64,000 bases of DNA from CATQGW01 sp965242565. Lineage in GTDB: Bacteria; Chloroflexota; Dehalococcoidia; Bin125. The notes beneath the pieces are model-generated. The model saw only the letters and a program-made list of their open reading frames with translations, had not been told where the DNA came from and ran no database searches. The stretch lies in the NCBI GenBank assembly GCA_965242565.1, contig OZ251457.1, forward strand, positions 2,232,001-2,296,000, given 5' to 3'. Shown in pieces: positions 1-7,619 of the stretch; within the stretch, counting starts at the first letter, position 1, and each line of letters starts with the position of its first letter. The translations under genes were made by a program, and so were the position numbers.

Positions 1-27
1 GCCGCGCGGCGCGTTTACCCTGAGGGC

Positions 28-1173
28 ATGAGTAGGTGGGACGCGATCGTGATCGGAGCCGGCCCGGCGGGGGCGACGGCGGCGCGTCGGCTGGCCGCGG
101 GCGGGGCGCGGACGCTGCTACTGGAGCGGGAGCGGCTGCCGCGCTACAAGGCTTGCGGGGGCGGCGTGCCGACGCGCACGGAGGCGCTGCTGGGGCTGCC
201 GCTCGAGAGCGTCGTGGAAGGGGTGGTCGACACGATCGAGGTGAGCCGCTTCGGGACGACCTGGTTCCGCAAGCGCTCGCCGCGCCCGCTGGCCTCGATG
301 GTGATGCGCGATCGCTTCGACGGCTGGCTGGCGGACGCGGCGACGGGGGCGGGCGCGGAGCTGCGGGACGGCTGCGCTGCACAGGGCGTCGCCCTGCGTC
401 CCGACGGCGTGGAGGTGGAGACGCCCGGCGGACGCGAGCGGGGGCGTTGGCTGCTCGCCGCCGACGGGGCGACGGGCGCGATCGCCCGCCGGTGCGGCTT
501 CCCCATCGCAGGAGCGCGCAGCGCGGCGTATGAGCTGGAGGTGGCCGCGCCGCAGGCGGCGCTGGAGCGCTGGCGCGGCGCAGCCAATGTGGATGTGGGC
601 TACCGCCCCTGGGGCTACGGCTGGGTCTTCCCGAAAGCAGGATCGCTTTCGGTGGGGTTGGTGGCCGCGCCGTCGCGGGGGCGCGGGATTCGCCGCCAGG
701 CGCGGCGCTATTTGGACCGTCTGGGGCTGGCGGAGGCGGAGTTGCAGCGGGTGGCGGGGCACCCGATCCGCTATCGGCGCAGCCGCAGCGAGCCGGTCGC
801 GCGGGGCGCGGCGCTGCTGCTCGGCGACGCGGCGGGGCTGGCCGACGAGTTCACGGCCGAGGGCATCGCCTACGCCGTGCATTCGGCGAATCTCGCCGCG
901 GAAGCGATCCTGGGCGGCGACGACCCGGCCGCCGCCTACGGCGCGGCGGTGGATCGCGAGATTCAGCCGGAGTTGGACGCCGCACGCACGATTTCGCGGC
1001 TTTACTACTTCTGCGTCACGACCTGGCCCTGGCTGGCGCGGCGGGCGTCGGACATCGTCGGCTACCTCTGGCGCGCGTTCTTCCGCGTGATGCGCGGCGA
1101 AAGCACCTACGCGGCGGAGCTTGGGCGCGTTCCGGGCGGCGGCGCGGCGCAGCGTTGGCTGGCGGCGGCATGA
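28..1173 (+). CDS. FAD-dependent oxidoreductase, geranylgeranyl reductase family
   Basis: This 381-residue protein begins with a Rossmann dinucleotide-binding motif (GAGPAG at residues 10-15) followed by an acidic strand end (LLLERERLP). A KACGGG motif near residue 43 and a second FAD-contact motif (GDAAG, near residue 266) complete the pattern of the geranylgeranyl reductase/ChlP-like flavoproteins. Family members use FAD and a reduced cofactor to saturate isoprenoid chains of lipids, quinones or chlorophylls; the substrate here cannot be told from sequence. There is no signal peptide, and peripheral membrane association is only a guess. Its stop codon overlaps the ATG of the next gene (ATGA), so the two are probably cotranslated, although no functional link is obvious. 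The family call is firm, the exact reaction is not. Confidence 0.8.
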   Translation: MSRWDAIVIGAGPAGATAARRLAAGGARTLLLERERLPRYKACGGGVPTRTEALLGLPLESVVEGVVDTIEVSRFGTTWFRKRSPRPLASMVMRDRFDGWLADAATGAGAELRDGCAAQGVALRPDGVEVETPGGRERGRWLLAADGATGAIARRCGFPIAGARSAAYELEVAAPQAALERWRGAANVDVGYRPWGYGWVFPKAGSLSVGLVAAPSRGRGIRRQARRYLDRLGLAEAELQRVAGHPIRYRRSRSEPVARGAALLLGDAAGLADEFTAEGIAYAVHSANLAAEAILGGDDPAAAYGAAVDREIQPELDAARTISRLYYFCVTTWPWLARRASDIVGYLWRAFFRVMRGESTYAAELGRVPGGGAAQRWLAAA

Positions 1174-1847
1174 GCGCAGTGAAGCCGCTGCGGGCGACGG
1201 CGATTATCAAGCGGCTGGTCAAGGAGGCGCCGCTCACACCGTGGCGTCCGACGGGGGATCCGGTCACCGAGCTGGTGCTGACGCTGCTCTCACAGAACAC
1301 CTCCGACACCAACTCGGGGCGGGCGTTCCAGCAGCTGCTGGCGCGCTACCCCGACTGGGACGCGGTGCTGGCCAGCGACCCGGCGGAGCTGGAGGAGACA
1401 ATCCGCCCCGGCGGGCTGGCGCCGACCAAGGCCAGGCGGATGCGTGAGCTGCTCGAGCAGCTGCGGGAGCGGCTGGGGCCGGAGTGGGACGCCTCGCTGC
1501 TGGCGACGCTGCCGATTGGCGAGGCGAAAGAGTGGCTCGTCTCGCTGCCCGGCGTGGGGCCGAAGACGGCGGCGTGCGTGCTGCTGTTTTCGCTGGGGCG
1601 AGCGGCGCTGCCGGTGGATACGCATGTCCACCGGGTGTCGCAGCGGCTGGGGCTGATTGGGGCGAAGGTGAACGCGGTGAAGGCGCACGATGCGCTGGAG
1701 GCGCAGCTGCCGCCGGCCAGGTACTACGACTTTCACGTGTCGATTATTCGCCACGGCCGCCGCGTCTGCCATGCGCGCCGTCCGCGCTGCGGGGAATGCG
1801 TGCTGCGGGATCGGTGCCCCAGCGCCGAGGAGTTTGCGGGCGGCTAG
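1170..1847 (+). CDS. nth: Endonuclease III (base-excision DNA glycosylase/AP lyase)
   Basis: The 225-residue product has the helix-hairpin-helix-GPD architecture of Nth. The hairpin LPGVGPKTA carries the lysine nucleophile (about residue 132). VDTHVHR, 18 residues on, carries the catalytic aspartate. The C-terminus has the [4Fe-4S] pattern C-x6-C-x2-C-x5-C. The enzyme removes oxidised pyrimidines and nicks at abasic sites in cytoplasmic base-excision repair. I chose the ATG at 1170, which overlaps the preceding stop codon (ATGA), over an in-frame TTG at 1155. All catalytic and cluster residues are present, so it should be active. Confidence 0.93.
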   Translation: MSAVKPLRATAIIKRLVKEAPLTPWRPTGDPVTELVLTLLSQNTSDTNSGRAFQQLLARYPDWDAVLASDPAELEETIRPGGLAPTKARRMRELLEQLRERLGPEWDASLLATLPIGEAKEWLVSLPGVGPKTAACVLLFSLGRAALPVDTHVHRVSQRLGLIGAKVNAVKAHDALEAQLPPARYYDFHVSIIRHGRRVCHARRPRCGECVLRDRCPSAEEFAGG

Positions 1848-1932
1848 CCGCCGCGCGGTAGCTTGCGGCAAGCTCCGCCAACATTTGCATCCGCGCTCAC
1901 TTTTCGCTCGCGGGCCGGGACCTGGGCGACGC

Positions 1933-4062
1933 TCAGCGGGCGGGAAGGACGATACGCGGCTGCCCCCAGCACTCGATCGATCCGTCGGTGTGCAGGCCGC
2001 AGCTGTGCGTAGTGGCAGCGCTGACGGCAGTAAAGCGGCCGGGCGGGGCGTCGGCTTGCCCTGCGTAGCCTCCGTCTTTGCCGGATGAAGTGAATCCTTC
2101 GTCGTCATTGCTCCCCCAGCACTCGATCGATCCATCTGTGCGCAGACCGCAAGCGTGCCAGGTGCCGGCGCTCACGGCGCGGAAGCGGCCGGGCGGGGGG
2201 CTGGTCCTCCCCCAACTGCCATCTCCCCAGCACTCGATCGCTCCTGATGTGCGTAGGCCGCAGGTGTAGATCCCGCCGGCGCTGACGGCACGGAACGGGC
2301 CCGGTGGCGCGTCGCCCTGCCCGTAGTCGTTGCGCCCCCAGCACTCGATCGCGCCACTCTCATGCACACCGCAAGCGTGCCATGCGCCGGCGCTGACGGC
2401 GGTAAAGCGGCCCGCCGGGGAGCTGGCCTGCCCGTAGTCGTTGTGTCCCCAGCACTCGATCGCGCCGATGCTGCGTAGACCGCAAACATGCAAGTTGACA
2501 GCGCTGACGGCGCTAAAGCTGCCTGTGGGGATGTCGGCAAGCGGTCCCCGCCCCCGCCCACTGAACCCGCCCCAACACTCGATCTCACCGCTCTCACGCA
2601 CGCCGCAACTATACCCTGAGTCGACGCTGACGGCGGTAAAGCTGCCCGACGGGACTAGATTCTGTGCGGATTCGTTCCATCCCCAACATTCGATCGCGCT
2701 AGCGCTGCGCAGGCCGCAGGCGTGATACGCGCCAGTGCTGACGGCGATAAAGCGGCCGGTAGGAGCGTCAGCCTGTCCGACGTAGCGGCTCTGGTACTTC
2801 CGATCGGGTGTATCGTTCTTCCCCCAGCACTGGATCGATCCGTTCTCGCGCAGACCACAGGTGTGGTACCAGCCAGCGCTGACGGCGGTGAAACGGCCTT
2901 TCGGAGCGTCGGTTACCCCTGTGGGGTCTCCCCAAAAGTCGTAGTTCCATCCCCAGCATTTGATTGCACCGTCCGTGCGCAGCGCGCAGGTGTGGTCAAA
3001 GCCAGCACTGACAGCCGTAAAGCGGCCAGCCGTCGGAGTGATTTGCCCTCCATACGAGCTGTCGTTTTCTGCTGCTGGGAGACCTCCTGTGTTGTTTCTG
3101 CCCCAACACAGAATCGCGTTGTCTTCGCGCACCGCGCAGGTATGCCCGCCGCCAGCACTGACGCTGGTAAAGCGGCCGGGCGGGGGGCTGGTCTCTCCCG
3201 ACCGACCCTCGCCCCAGCACGCGATCTCTCCGCTCTCACGCAGGCCGCAAGTGTGATTGCCACCGGCACTGACGGCGGTGAAACTGCCCTCCGGGGCGTC
3301 GATCTGCCCGGCGTATTCTGTTCCCCAGTTCTGCTCCAAGTTTTGCCCGAAGTAGTCTCCGTCGCGCCTTCTGTTGCTACCCCAGCATGTGATCTCTCCG
3401 CTCTCACGCAAGCCGCAGGTGTGCGCCCCGCCGGCGCTGACAGCGGTAAAGCTGCCCTCCGGGGCGTCACTCTGTCCGTAGCTGTTAAGCCCCCAGCATG
3501 TGATCGTGCCATCTTCGTAGGTTACGCAAGTATGTGCCCCACCGGCGCTGACGGCGCTAAACGGACCTGGTGCGTCGCTCTGAGGGAGCATGATCGTGGT
3601 GCTGCTCAGCCAGCGGCCGCGCTCGGCGTTGTGCGGGAAGTAGCGCGCCGGCGGCAGAATCCGCTCACCATCCGTCGGCGTGAATCCGAATTCGATCCGC
3701 CCGCCCGCCCGCGCGTTGATCCGGCCGATCTCCTCTCCCTCTACCTCTACCGGGCTGCTGCTCAGCCAGCGGTCGCGCGGGGCACCCTGCGGTAGAAAAC
3801 GGGCGCGGGGGAAGACTCGCGGGCCGATCGCCTCTCCGCTTGCGTCGGTCGGCTGCCATCCGAATTCGATCCGATCGTCGGCGACGCGGCGGGCGGTGAT
3901 TTTGCCGTAGCGCTGCTCTTCGCTCTGCGCGTCGGCGCTCGGTAGGTCTAGCGCGACGATCGCGGCAAGTGCGACGACTACCAGGGTTGCAAGTAGCGCG
4001 CCGCGCATGAAGTACGCAGTCCCGCTCATCATCCCGCTGTTCCTGTCGGATTTGCCGAGCAT
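1933..4062 (-). CDS. Exported RCC1-repeat beta-propeller protein
   Basis: The 709-residue protein has an N-terminal hydrophobic segment (about residues 19-36) after a basic start, ending in a signal-peptidase-like DAQS. Next come two copies of a roughly 50-residue module with RIEFG, PTD and RWLSS signatures. Thirteen RCC1-type repeats follow, each built on F-x-AVSAG, H-x-C and a CWG terminus about 12 residues later, which suggests one disulphide per repeat. RCC1 repeats fold as beta-propellers that bind partners; here the protein is extracellular or surface-bound, not a Ran exchange factor. The ATG at 4062 is preceded by AAAGGA about 7 bases upstream. A longer reading from 4101 would overlap the upstream gene and lacks that site. 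It is the last gene of a leftward three-gene exported locus. The ligand is unknown. Confidence 0.85.
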   Translation of the reverse strand: MLGKSDRNSGMMSGTAYFMRGALLATLVVVALAAIVALDLPSADAQSEEQRYGKITARRVADDRIEFGWQPTDASGEAIGPRVFPRARFLPQGAPRDRWLSSSPVEVEGEEIGRINARAGGRIEFGFTPTDGERILPPARYFPHNAERGRWLSSTTIMLPQSDAPGPFSAVSAGGAHTCVTYEDGTITCWGLNSYGQSDAPEGSFTAVSAGGAHTCGLRESGEITCWGSNRRRDGDYFGQNLEQNWGTEYAGQIDAPEGSFTAVSAGGNHTCGLRESGEIACWGEGRSGETSPPPGRFTSVSAGGGHTCAVREDNAILCWGRNNTGGLPAAENDSSYGGQITPTAGRFTAVSAGFDHTCALRTDGAIKCWGWNYDFWGDPTGVTDAPKGRFTAVSAGWYHTCGLRENGSIQCWGKNDTPDRKYQSRYVGQADAPTGRFIAVSTGAYHACGLRSASAIECWGWNESAQNLVPSGSFTAVSVDSGYSCGVRESGEIECWGGFSGRGRGPLADIPTGSFSAVSAVNLHVCGLRSIGAIECWGHNDYGQASSPAGRFTAVSAGAWHACGVHESGAIECWGRNDYGQGDAPPGPFRAVSAGGIYTCGLRTSGAIECWGDGSWGRTSPPPGRFRAVSAGTWHACGLRTDGSIECWGSNDDEGFTSSGKDGGYAGQADAPPGRFTAVSAATTHSCGLHTDGSIECWGQPRIVLPAR

Positions 4063-4078
4063 GGCGTGGTCCTTTCGA

Positions 4079-5005
4079 TCATTGCGAGACATCCTCGGCA
4101 CACGGAAGTCCCATGGCCTCTATGAGCGTGACGACGCCTGCGTCCGTGAAATGGTTGAGTTCTTTCTCGTTGACTTCGAACGCTGCGGATGCGATTCCGG
4201 CGCTCCGCAGATCGGACTCCGTGGCATTAATGCGCCGCTTCACGCCGTCGTCGGTTCCGGGGCGAGCGTCGAAGTGGTAGTAGGTGCGGCTGCCGCCGTC
4301 GTTGAACCAGACGAAGCAAGAGGTCTCGAACGCATCGAGCACATCTTGCGACACACACTGTGGTTTAGAGTCGTTGAAATGCCCATAGAACGTGACGACG
4401 CTGTGGGAGAGAAGCAGCCGCTTGAAACGCTGGTCGCCGACGATCTTGACCACGTACTGCTCCGGGCATTCCGGTGACGCGCAGATACGCTCATCATCGC
4501 CAACTCCAGTGAGGCCGGGATCATCGGGGATTGCGCAAGGCGCGTTCTCGTCCGCTGCCTGCTGTTGGTCGCCTGGCTCTTCGATGGTGGTCGAGGTGCC
4601 ATCCGTATCTTGGTCGGTGTCGCCGTCATCGGTTTGCTGCTGCTGAGCAATCTCCTCTTGCTGTTGGGCAGACGTATCTGCACCAGCCGTCGATGCGCCG
4701 CCCTGTGCTTGGGACTGCTCAGTGCCTGGCTCAGCCGCCTCCTGCTGCTCCTCATCTGGAGGATTCACGGTGACGTTTGTCGTGGTGTTGACGGTTGTTT
4801 CGGCGTCACCACCACTGGATTGGACATCAACGTCCGTGCCCACATCACCGTCTTCCGTTTCGACTTCGACGGGGGTCTGAACGCTGACGTCCGTCTCGTT
4901 GCCGTTCTCACCATTGGGAGTGCGCATCGCCAGCATCACGACTGCGATGAGCAGTCCGATGATGGCGATGACCGCGGCGATGATCGTCCAGTCGCGTGTG
5001 CTCAT
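4079..5005 (-). CDS. Membrane-anchored low-complexity protein with a small Cys-containing C-terminal domain
   Basis: This 308-residue protein is not recognised. Residues 7-27 form one hydrophobic helix after a short N-terminus, so the rest is probably outside the membrane. Residues 30-155 are a Thr/Glu/Gln/Asp-rich linker with many TNT and QQQ stretches, probably disordered. From about residue 158 a compact domain contains paired cysteines (CAIPDDP, ICASPEC, QCVSQDV, SCFVWF, LPCAED) and an FYGHFND motif. The linker reaches across the cell envelope, which fits surface display. It sits 9 bp after the phase-variable lipoprotein and 16 bp before the RCC1 gene, so the three are probably one transcript. 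Base composition is less G-skewed than the core genome. Confidence 0.6.
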   Translation of the reverse strand: MSTRDWTIIAAVIAIIGLLIAVVMLAMRTPNGENGNETDVSVQTPVEVETEDGDVGTDVDVQSSGGDAETTVNTTTNVTVNPPDEEQQEAAEPGTEQSQAQGGASTAGADTSAQQQEEIAQQQQTDDGDTDQDTDGTSTTIEEPGDQQQAADENAPCAIPDDPGLTGVGDDERICASPECPEQYVVKIVGDQRFKRLLLSHSVVTFYGHFNDSKPQCVSQDVLDAFETSCFVWFNDGGSRTYYHFDARPGTDDGVKRRINATESDLRSAGIASAAFEVNEKELNHFTDAGVVTLIEAMGLPCAEDVSQ

Positions 5006-5014
5006 CGGGCGGCC

Positions 5015-5498
5015 TTAGTAGCTGAGCCACTCGAAGATGCGGGTGAAGCAGCTGTTGCCCACATCTTCGATCACGTGGTCGGGCGCACGCTGGAGCACAT
5101 CGGCGGCGGCGCGCAGCAGATTTGCGCCGGCCCTGCGCACGGCGGGGTCGTACCAGAGGTCGTCGTTGAGCTCTTCGCCGCGCTCGGCCTTGTCGCGCAG
5201 CGCGTTCAGGAAGTCGGTGTAGGCCCCGTGAAAGCGACCCGCGCCGCCGGGCGGATCGAACGAGTCCATGTCGTCGATCGCACGCTCCAAGGTGCGTCGG
5301 GCGTCGCGTGAATCCTCGTAGGCCGCCTCCGCCGCGTCGTCGTCAACCCCGCACCACCAGCTGAGGTAGTCCCGCGCTGAGCCCTCAAAGCCTCCGCTGC
5401 AACCAGCGGCGATCAGCGCGACGGCGACTGCCGCCAGCGCTAGAACAAGGGTTTTACCCCCCCCCCCCCCCCGACCGACTTGTCATAAGTGTACGCAT
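5015..5498 (-). pseudogene. Lipoprotein gene with a start-proximal poly-G switch, out of frame in this sequence
   Basis: Reading back from the stop at 5015, the frame stays open as a lipoprotein: a hydrophobic stretch (LVLALAAVAVALIAAGC) with a lipobox-type AAGC, then a 130-residue mature domain with WWC and NSC cysteines. No ATG, GTG or TTG lies in this frame near the signal peptide. An ATG at 5498 with a good AGGAG site (5507-5511) encodes MRTLMTSRS and then enters a run of 16 G, after which it hits TAA. With 15 or 18 G the start joins the lipoprotein frame exactly, giving about 160 residues with the basic-hydrophobic-lipobox order expected of a signal peptide. The gene is therefore OFF here, either by real slipped-strand phase variation or by a homopolymer sequencing error. 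Function of the mature domain is unknown. Confidence 0.75.
5457..5472. repeat. Homopolymer tract of 16 C (G on the coding strand)
   Basis: A pure run of 16 C on the + strand lies 15 codons into the coding region of the leftward lipoprotein gene. Loss of one or gain of two bases restores the reading frame. It is the longest mononucleotide run I saw in the window. Confidence 0.95.
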
Positions 5499-5506
5499 CA
5501 CTCTCG

Positions 5507-5511
5507 CTCCT
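5507..5511 (-). promoter_or_regulatory. Ribosome binding site of the phase-variable lipoprotein
   Basis: AGGAG on the minus strand, 8 bases before the ATG at 5498. It shows that translation is meant to begin upstream of the poly-G tract rather than at the later in-frame TTG at 5290. Confidence 0.7.
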
Positions 5512-5648
5512 GCTGCTTCGCCTTGCTCGCCGTGCGGGTGCATTGTGGATGCTAGGCAGGTGAGGGGGGTTGGGTCAAGCGGGGCGGCGGTGTGCGCGGG
5601 CGGGTAGCATTGCGGCAGAGACACGCGATGTGTGAAAGGTGGAGACTG

Positions 5649-6602
5649 ATGCCGCTGGCTTCGATTTCTGTGGGGGAACTGCGCAAGGTGGGGGTGGGGG
5701 TGCAACGGCCTGAGGATGTGGTGGTGTCGCGCGAGGGGCGGGTCTGGCTGTCGGACCAGGCGAGCGCGGCGGCGGAGGCGCTGCCGGACGGCTCGCTCAA
5801 TCGGGTGGGCAACGCGGGCGGCTCGCCGAACGGGATCAACATGGACCGCGAGGGGCGAATCATCATCGCCAATGTGGGCGGCCTGGAGACGGACGGGGGG
5901 CCGGGGCCGGTGCAGCGTCTGGATACGGAGACGGGCGAGATCGAGGTGCTGGCGGAGAGCGTGGAGGGGATTCCGCTGGTGGCCTCGAACTACCCGCACA
6001 TCGATTCGCAGGGGCGGATTTGGGTGACGCACTCGACCTCGCGCTCGGGCGGGGATGCGTTTTCGGGGCCGCCCGACGGGTTTCTGTTTCGGATCGAGAC
6101 GGACGGCTCGACGACGATGCTGGCGACGGAGATCGAGTTCGCCAACGGGGTAACGCTGGATCCAGCTGAGGAACACGTGTACGTGTGCCAGACGACGGGC
6201 TGCAACGTGCTGCGCTTCCCGATTCGGGCGGACGGCTCGCTGGGCGAGCGGGAGCAGTATGGGCCGAAGCTGGGCAAGGCGGTGGCGGATTTGGCGTCGG
6301 CGCGCCCGCTTTCGGCGGAGCAGCGCGGCGAGCTGGGGCTGACGGACGGCTGCGGCTTCGACCAGGAGGGCAATCTGTGGGTGACGCTGCCGATGTCGAA
6401 CAAGGTGGTGGCGATCACGCCGGCGGGCGTGATGGAGACGATCATCGAGGATTTGGCGGGTGAGGTGATGCAGGCGCCGACGAACGTGAGTTGGGGCGGT
6501 GCGGACATGCGGGATTTGTACGTCGGCAGCATCCGCAGCGACTACGTGGTGCATGCGCGGAGCCCGGTGCCGGGCGAGCCGCTGGTGCATCAGCGGCCGT
6601 AG
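5649..6602 (+). CDS. SMP-30/gluconolactonase-type beta-propeller hydrolase
   Basis: The 317-residue protein has the features of the SMP-30/gluconolactonase/LRE family: RPEDVVV near the N-terminus, the GSPNGINMDREGRI signature, ASNYPHIDSQGRIW and FANGVTLDPAEEHVYV, and a C-terminal NLWVTLP with NVSWGG. Members are metal-dependent six-bladed propellers that open sugar or aromatic lactones. No signal peptide is present. The ATG at 5649 is preceded by GGTGGAG; upstream in-frame starts (5592, 5628) add residues not typical of the family. The 3' end overlaps the convergent RelE-like gene by 13 bp. The substrate is not predictable. Confidence 0.8.
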   Translation: MPLASISVGELRKVGVGVQRPEDVVVSREGRVWLSDQASAAAEALPDGSLNRVGNAGGSPNGINMDREGRIIIANVGGLETDGGPGPVQRLDTETGEIEVLAESVEGIPLVASNYPHIDSQGRIWVTHSTSRSGGDAFSGPPDGFLFRIETDGSTTMLATEIEFANGVTLDPAEEHVYVCQTTGCNVLRFPIRADGSLGEREQYGPKLGKAVADLASARPLSAEQRGELGLTDGCGFDQEGNLWVTLPMSNKVVAITPAGVMETIIEDLAGEVMQAPTNVSWGGADMRDLYVGSIRSDYVVHARSPVPGEPLVHQRP

Positions 6603-6886
6603 GTGGCTTCATTGCGGCGCGCGACCTCGTCGATGACGACGGTGCGGTTGCGGTCGTCGATCGTGTAGATAATCCGCCAGTCGCCCTGGCGGACGCGGTA
6701 GCGTTCGTCGCGATCGGCGGTGAGCTTTTCGACGCGGCGCGGGCGCGGATTCTGCTCAAGCGCGGCAATCCGCTGGAGCACGCGATTCAACTCGCGCGGT
6801 TGCAGCAGGCGGCGCATGCGCCGCTTCAGCTTGGCCGGAATGATCACCTGGTAGCCGCCCGGAGCGCTCAAGGCGTCTCGCTCCAC
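6590..6886 (-). CDS. RelE/ParE-family toxin-like protein
   Basis: The 98-residue protein matches the RelE/ParE fold. A basic helical half (KLKRRMRRLL, LNRVLQRIAALEQNPRP) precedes the strand-rich half (RYRVRQGDWRIIYTIDD, TVVIDEVARRNEATYGR), with the RVRxGDWRIIY signature of RelE-type endoribonucleases. Such toxins cleave mRNA on the ribosome and are held inactive by a cognate antitoxin. The start overlaps the 3' end of the upstream gene by 19 bp, the arrangement of a coupled toxin-antitoxin pair, but the upstream product is not a standard RelB, Phd or HTH antitoxin. The arginines usual for RelE catalysis are present. Activity is inferred. Confidence 0.75.
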   Translation of the reverse strand: MERDALSAPGGYQVIIPAKLKRRMRRLLQPRELNRVLQRIAALEQNPRPRRVEKLTADRDERYRVRQGDWRIIYTIDDRNRTVVIDEVARRNEATYGR

Positions 6887-7470
6887 GGGCGGCCGAAGAC
6901 ATCGGCGAAGATCTCGTCGAACTCCGCTTCGGAGGTGGCGAACTCGGTTGAGTCGTCGTCGTCATCGTCGTCGTGGAGTTCGATGGGGCCCCACCATTCG
7001 AGGAAGTCGCGCTGCATGAGGGCGACGATCGCTTCGGCGATGGTCACGGCGTCGCGGGCGTCTTCGACGGGTTCGCAGTCGCGGTCGGGGCGGGTGTAGT
7101 GCTCTTTGGCGTTCCAGAGGTCATCCAACAGGTCGGTGAAGACGCGGACGGAGTGGATGCCGTCGGTGCGGGTTTCCCAGCAGAAGGGGTCGGCGCGGAG
7201 CCGCTCAATGATTTTGTCGAGGGTCCAGGTCGGCTCGGCGCAGGGGTAGGCGACGCCGGCGAGGACCTGCTCAACGGCGCGGATGGCGCAGTCGTAAGCC
7301 TCGACGGGGTTCGGTGAATCGGGCCGCCAGGCGGCTGCTTTGGCGCGCTCCAGCGAGTGTTGGGCGGCATCGCGGGCGGCCAGCACCTCGGGCGGGATTG
7401 GGCTGGTTCCCGCTCGGGGGCGGGAATGACGAGAAAAGGCGGCGGGGTCCAGCTGTTCGTTGGTGGTCAT
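6868..7470 (-). CDS. HEPN-like protein with acidic tail, possible partner of the RelE-like toxin
   Basis: This 200-residue protein is only tentatively recognised. Its middle (about residues 30-165) is helical and resembles HEPN/abortive-infection C-terminal domains: EAYDCAIRAVEQVL, TLDKIIERL, then two more long helices. It lacks a clear R-x4-6-H nuclease motif. A run of seven Asp follows, then a short segment (EFDEIFADVFGRPW) that overlaps the RelE-like start. The acidic tail could wrap the basic toxin, an inference only. Residues about 13-25 (SRHSRPRAG...) are encoded by a hairpin repeat that also occurs between genes elsewhere in the window. The ATG at 7470 has GGAGCAGG just upstream; an alternative GTG lies at residue 29, after the repeat. 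Confidence 0.5.
   Translation of the reverse strand: MTTNEQLDPAAFSRHSRPRAGTSPIPPEVLAARDAAQHSLERAKAAAWRPDSPNPVEAYDCAIRAVEQVLAGVAYPCAEPTWTLDKIIERLRADPFCWETRTDGIHSVRVFTDLLDDLWNAKEHYTRPDRDCEPVEDARDAVTIAEAIVALMQRDFLEWWGPIELHDDDDDDDSTEFATSEAEFDEIFADVFGRPWSETP
6952..6974. repeat. GTC trinucleotide microsatellite
   Basis: An almost perfect run of GTC triplets (one ATC interruption) that encodes the seven-Asp stretch of the leftward HEPN-like gene. Length changes would alter only the number of aspartates, not the frame. Confidence 0.8.
7407..7430. repeat. Hairpin repeat (TTCCCGC arms) inside a coding sequence
   Basis: TTCCCGC, a six-base loop and GCGGGAA, followed by TGACG. The same element occurs between genes at 10114 and 19400. 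Here it lies in frame within the 5' part of the HEPN-like gene and adds an Arg/Ser/Pro-rich peptide. Confidence 0.75.
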
Positions 7471-7619
7471 GCCTGCTCCGCGGGGAGAGCGTCGCGCGCT
7501 TCGCGGCTCAACGTATCAGGTTGGCATCAGGTTGGCGGGTGGGCACGAGCGGAGAGATCCTGCGATACTGCGCGCGATGTGGGCGAACTCGCCCGGGACA
7601 GTACACGAGGAGGAACGAG

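Noticed and set aside
5015..5290. A 91-residue gene starting at the TTG at 5290
   Set aside because: The frame continues upstream through a clear lipobox and signal peptide, and the TTG has no ribosome binding site.
5454..6590. 378-residue minus-strand open frame opposite the SMP-30 gene
   Set aside because: It is His/Arg/Pro-rich shadow sequence. Only its last codons are meaningful, as the start region of the lipoprotein.
6493..6602. Convergent overlap as a sign of frameshift in the SMP-30 gene
   Set aside because: Both ends match family lengths. The 13-bp overlap with the RelE-like gene is a normal tail-to-tail overlap.
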